5,020 bases of DNA from an uncultured Selenomonas sp. (lineage in GTDB: Bacteria > Bacillota > Negativicutes > Selenomonadales > Selenomonadaceae). The stretch lies in assembly GCA_945494195.1 (NCBI GenBank), contig CALYVJ010000169.1:1-5020 (forward strand), written 5' to 3'. The notes under the pieces are model-generated. The model was not told the DNA's origin and searched no databases. It was given only the letters and a program-made list of their open reading frames with translations. Both the position numbers and the translations under genes were made by a program. Below are positions 4,956-5,020 of this stretch, in pieces; the stretch's first letter is position 1, and each line of letters opens with the position of its first letter.

Positions 4956-4961
4956 CCTCCT
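4956..4961 (-). promoter_or_regulatory. Ribosome binding site fixing the start of the binding protein
   Basis: AGGAGG on the - strand, seven bases before ATG at 4948. It decides between this start and the longer frame beginning at 4981. Confidence 0.9.
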
Positions 4962-4988
4962 ATGTCCATTTTTGCATACAATATTTTT

Positions 4989-5001
4989 CATACCACGTAT
5001 G
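4989..5001. promoter_or_regulatory. Palindrome at the TRAP operon transcription start
   Basis: CATAC-CAC-GTATG is a perfect 5+3+5 inverted repeat directly after the -10 element, covering the predicted start. Its position suits a repressor operator, but it is short and no regulator gene is in the window. Confidence 0.4.
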
Positions 5002-5003
5002 TA

Positions 5004-5012
5004 ATTATAGCA
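5004..5012 (-). promoter_or_regulatory. Extended -10 promoter of the TRAP operon
   Basis: TGCTATAAT on the - strand (5012 to 5004) is a perfect extended -10. The -35 would lie just past the window end. The start would be near 4997, giving a leader of about 49 bases. Confidence 0.75.
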
Positions 5013-5020
5013 TAGCATAT

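Noticed and set aside
1..5020. CRISPR array, rRNA or riboswitch.
   Set aside because: No regularly spaced repeats, no rRNA signatures, and no leader matching a riboswitch core that I recognise.

Overview
The window looks like chromosomal DNA of a low-GC-ancestry anaerobe, most probably a Negativicutes (Selenomonas/Megasphaera-like) bacterium. That guess rests on strong GGAGG ribosome binding sites, consensus sigma-A promoters, a TAXI-type TRAP transporter with a DUF1850 partner, and moderate GC content. I cannot confirm the genus from sequence alone.

The left part (1-1040) is accessory DNA. It starts with the last 14 codons of what looks like an IS30-type transposase on the + strand. Next is a compact locus that I read as an uncharacterised type I toxin-antitoxin system (about 197-560). 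A 29-residue hydrophobic peptide is encoded on the - strand with its own extended -10 promoter, ribosome binding site and terminator. A divergent + strand RNA of about 110 nt has three predicted hairpins, and its 5' end repeats the antisense of the toxin start codon region. Then come the remains of a phage lysis cassette on the - strand: the tail of an unidentified protein, and the C-terminal part of an Amidase_3 cell wall hydrolase with its catalytic N-terminal half deleted. These end at an intact tRNA-Ser(CGA) with its own promoter and terminator. The position of the phage debris just beyond the tRNA 3' end suggests an old integration at this tRNA.

The middle (1041-1480) holds divergent promoters, one for the tRNA (- strand) and a near-consensus one on the + strand. 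The + promoter drives a small gene of unknown function that is split between two frames at a run of five T. It ends at a strong hairpin shared with the convergent transporter operon.

The right part (1512-5020) is one - strand operon. It encodes a TAXI-family lipoprotein that binds the substrate outside the cell, a DUF1850 membrane-anchored protein, and a fused 4TM/12TM TRAP permease. The last two overlap by four bases (ATGA). A 12-bp hairpin without a T-run sits between the binding protein gene and the membrane genes, which would favour more binding protein than permease. The operon promoter has an extended -10, with a small palindrome at the predicted transcription start.
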